Of a stretch of DNA of 15,787 nucleotides, positions 14,457-15,787 are shown in pieces; position 1 is the stretch's first letter; every line of letters starts with the position of its first letter. The DNA lies in the NCBI GenBank assembly GCA_002382045.1, contig DFZJ01000174.1, positions 1,116 through 16,902 of the forward strand. The letters are read 5' to 3'. Position numbers and translations under genes: made by a program. The notes under the pieces were generated by a model. The model was not told the origin of the DNA, did no database searches, and worked only from the letters and a program-made list of their open reading frames with translations. This stretch comes from Syntrophaceae bacterium UBA4059. GTDB taxonomy: Bacteria > Desulfobacterota > Syntrophia > Syntrophales > Smithellaceae.

Positions 14457-15290
14457 ATGAAAAAAGCGCTGTTGATTGTTGGATTGATTATTGTGGTGGT
14501 TGTCGCGGCAGGTGGTGTTTATTTCTGGCGTGCTTATCAGAAATTTATGATGGTGGAAACCATCGTTGTCGATCCCCGGCTAACCATTTACATTGGCTGC
14601 GGTAACTCCATTGTGCTCACCTCCGAAGACGGCTCAAGCGCGTTGATCGTGGATACCAAAATGAAGGGGGCAGCCACTTCACTTAAAAGTTTTGTCAAGG
14701 CAAAAAACATTACGATTGTGAACACGCACAGTCACTTTGATCATGTCGGCGGCAACGCGCTTTATCCTCAGGCAACCATCATTGCCGGCGCATACAGCAA
14801 AAACCAGTGGGAGGAAGACGGAAATAAATTCAGCAGATATCCGGATATCCGGCTTGCGCCCGGTGAAGAGAAAATAATTAAGATCGATACTGAAACCGTT
14901 CATATCTATAATACGGGCCGGGCGCATACCGGGAATGACGTGGTTGTTTATCTGGAAAATCGTAAGCTCCTTGTGACTGGAGATCTGGTTTTCCATCAAT
15001 GGCACCCCGCCCTTGTTGCGCAAAGTGGGACAAATGTCGCCTCATGGATGAGAGTTCTTGACGCACTATCCGGGAAATACCAGGTAAGGACACTGGTTCC
15101 GGGCCATGGCATGGTTACTAACCAAAGCGCTCTCACCGCCATGAAAGATTATTTTGGTGCGGTGAGTGATTCCGTGGGCAACAAAAACAAACAAGCGGCG
15201 GTCAAAGAAAAATATAAAGATTATTTCGCGTTTCCGGGTGTGTTCGGCTTTAACAATACGCTGAAATACATACAACAGGAAAGAAAATAA
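14457..15290 (+). CDS. Membrane-anchored metallo-beta-lactamase-fold hydrolase
   Basis: This 277-residue protein has an N-terminal hydrophobic segment (ALLIVGLIIVVVVAAGGVYFW, residues 4-24) that acts as anchor or uncleaved signal and puts the enzyme outside the inner membrane. The MBL metal motifs are complete: THSHFDH with His91, His93, Asp95 and His96; NTGRAHTGND with His157; VTGD with Asp176; VPGHG with His217. This fits a two-zinc hydrolase. The substrate is unknown: the sequence resembles general MBL-fold proteins (lactonase-, quinoprotein-relay- or class B-like) and gives no firm sign of beta-lactamase activity. A strong AAGGAGG (14446-14452) precedes the ATG, and the gene probably belongs to the upstream transcript despite the 69-nt repeat-bearing gap. 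A terminator follows at 15362-15399. Confidence 0.87.
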   Translation: MKKALLIVGLIIVVVVAAGGVYFWRAYQKFMMVETIVVDPRLTIYIGCGNSIVLTSEDGSSALIVDTKMKGAATSLKSFVKAKNITIVNTHSHFDHVGGNALYPQATIIAGAYSKNQWEEDGNKFSRYPDIRLAPGEEKIIKIDTETVHIYNTGRAHTGNDVVVYLENRKLLVTGDLVFHQWHPALVAQSGTNVASWMRVLDALSGKYQVRTLVPGHGMVTNQSALTAMKDYFGAVSDSVGNKNKQAAVKEKYKDYFAFPGVFGFNNTLKYIQQERK

Positions 15291-15361
15291 ACCAGGCCAA
15301 TGCTTCTGAAAAATACCAGACGAAAGGCTGCCCCTGACGCCCCCGACTGGGCCATATCAAA

Positions 15362-15399
15362 AAAGAAACCCCGCAGGATTGCTCCCGCGGGGTTTCTTT
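15362..15399. terminator. Bidirectional intrinsic terminator
   Basis: AAAGAAACCCCGC (15362-15374) pairs perfectly with GCGGGGTTTCTTT (15387-15399). After one mismatch, three more pairs leave a small TTGC loop. Read on the minus strand the stem runs into TTTCTTTTTTG, a strong T tract for the barrel gene ending at 15437. On the plus strand GTTTCTTTC serves the hydrolase operon. Confidence 0.88.
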
Positions 15400-15406
15400 C
15401 ATCCTG

Positions 15407-15427
15407 TTGCCTATAGCCTATTGCCTT
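15407..15427. repeat. Three heptamer repeats (TTGCCTA/TAGCCTA/TTGCCTT)
   Basis: Three consecutive 7-nt units at 15407-15413, 15414-15420 and 15421-15427 differ by one or two bases. They lie between the terminator and the end of the minus-strand barrel gene. This is a third short intergenic tandem array with a different unit from those at 7675 and 14389. Confidence 0.55.
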
Positions 15428-15436
15428 CGACTATGA

Positions 15437-15787
15437 TTAGAACGTCAGCGTCAGCTTATTGATAACCAGAAAATCATCATCGATCTGGTTGGCATCATTC
15501 ACTCCTTTATAGTAATCACCGGTAAAGAGATAACCTCCGCCCAGCATATAGGACAGGTTATTGGTAATCTTGTAGGTTGCCGTCAAATCCACTTCATAGC
15601 CGTACTTGTCATCCATATACTCTGTTGCGCCAACAAACGGTTTTTTGTCGGCAACGGCATACGTTGCGGACAGCATGACGTCCAACTTTTCAATTGGCCT
15701 TACACCGCCTCGCAACTGGAATAACCAGCCGTTGGCCATCTGGGTATCCTGGTTCGCTGCGTCATAACCGGCCAGGCCACCCGCCCA
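15437..15787 (-). CDS. Outer-membrane beta-barrel protein, C-terminal part (5' end outside window)
   Basis: The frame is open from the right window edge, and 116 residues are visible. Amphipathic strands separated by acidic turns are seen: GWLFQLRGGVRP, KLDVMLSATYAVAD, KYGYEVDLTATYKITNNLSYMLGGGYLFTGDYY, then DDFLVINKLTLTF at the end. The terminal Phe and alternating aromatic pattern fit the last four or five strands of a porin-like barrel, of the kind found in large deltaproteobacterial porins or alginate-export-like proteins. The substrate cannot be inferred. An internal Met at 15739 is not the true start, because the same barrel pattern continues upstream of it. The gene ends in TAA and is followed by the strong terminator at 15362-15399. 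Confidence 0.75.
   Translation of the reverse strand, partial: WAGGLAGYDAANQDTQMANGWLFQLRGGVRPIEKLDVMLSATYAVADKKPFVGATEYMDDKYGYEVDLTATYKITNNLSYMLGGGYLFTGDYYKGVNDANQIDDDFLVINKLTLTF

Noticed and set aside
14366..14605. Plus-strand frame crossing the octamer array
   Set aside because: It overlaps the symporter end and the hydrolase start out of frame, and part of it is simply translated repeat.
14457..15290. Class B beta-lactamase resistance gene
   Set aside because: Only the general MBL fold motifs are seen. The N-terminal anchor and overall sequence do not point to a known beta-lactamase class.

Overview
The window looks like chromosomal DNA of a Gram-negative bacterium, most likely a deltaproteobacterium (Desulfobacterota, perhaps of the Syntrophus/Smithella type). 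The grounds are periplasmic and outer-membrane proteins with signal peptides, two beta-barrel proteins ending in Phe, an alpha-2-macroglobulin/PBP1C pair, moderate GC (about 50 % by eye) and short dispersed repeats. The taxonomic call is an inference. No tRNA, rRNA, CRISPR array or complete insertion sequence was seen.

Layout. 1-850: an unassigned left edge, a degenerate palindromic dispersed repeat, a small UPF0270/YheU-like gene, a translationally coupled stump that resembles the start of an RluA-type pseudouridine synthase, a perfect 28-bp palindrome and a strong hairpin terminator. 852-1763 (minus): a secreted LPP20-domain protein. 1882-9947 (plus): a good sigma70-type promoter drives a 1900-residue periplasmic alpha-2-macroglobulin with a CMEQ thioester motif. 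It is followed by pbpC (penicillin-binding protein 1C), which is split by a one-base frameshift in a run of eight A. 10026-11209: an OmpW-like beta-barrel gene (minus) and a small XRE-type repressor (plus), divergent, with an inverted repeat overlapping a likely promoter. 11210-11661: no intact gene. 11662-15290 (plus): a compact cluster of an L,D-transpeptidase lipoprotein, a VanX-type D-Ala-D-Ala dipeptidase, an SDF-family amino acid symporter and a membrane-anchored metallo-beta-lactamase-fold hydrolase, closed by a bidirectional terminator. 15437-15787 (minus): the C-terminal end of another outer-membrane barrel, cut by the window edge.

How the genes fit together. Two blocks concern the cell wall. 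The macroglobulin/PBP1C pair is a known association, proposed to protect the periplasm from foreign proteases while the wall is repaired. The second block joins wall cross-link editing (L,D-transpeptidase), hydrolysis of D-Ala-D-Ala and an amino acid importer whose binding site looks tuned for neutral rather than acidic substrates. That suggests a wall-derived D-alanine salvage module (inference). The observations most worth a second look are the A AAA AAA slip site that would restore PBP1C, the dipeptidase-symporter module with its altered transporter residues, the operator-like repeat in front of the XRE gene, and the broken RluA-like stump beside a perfect palindrome.
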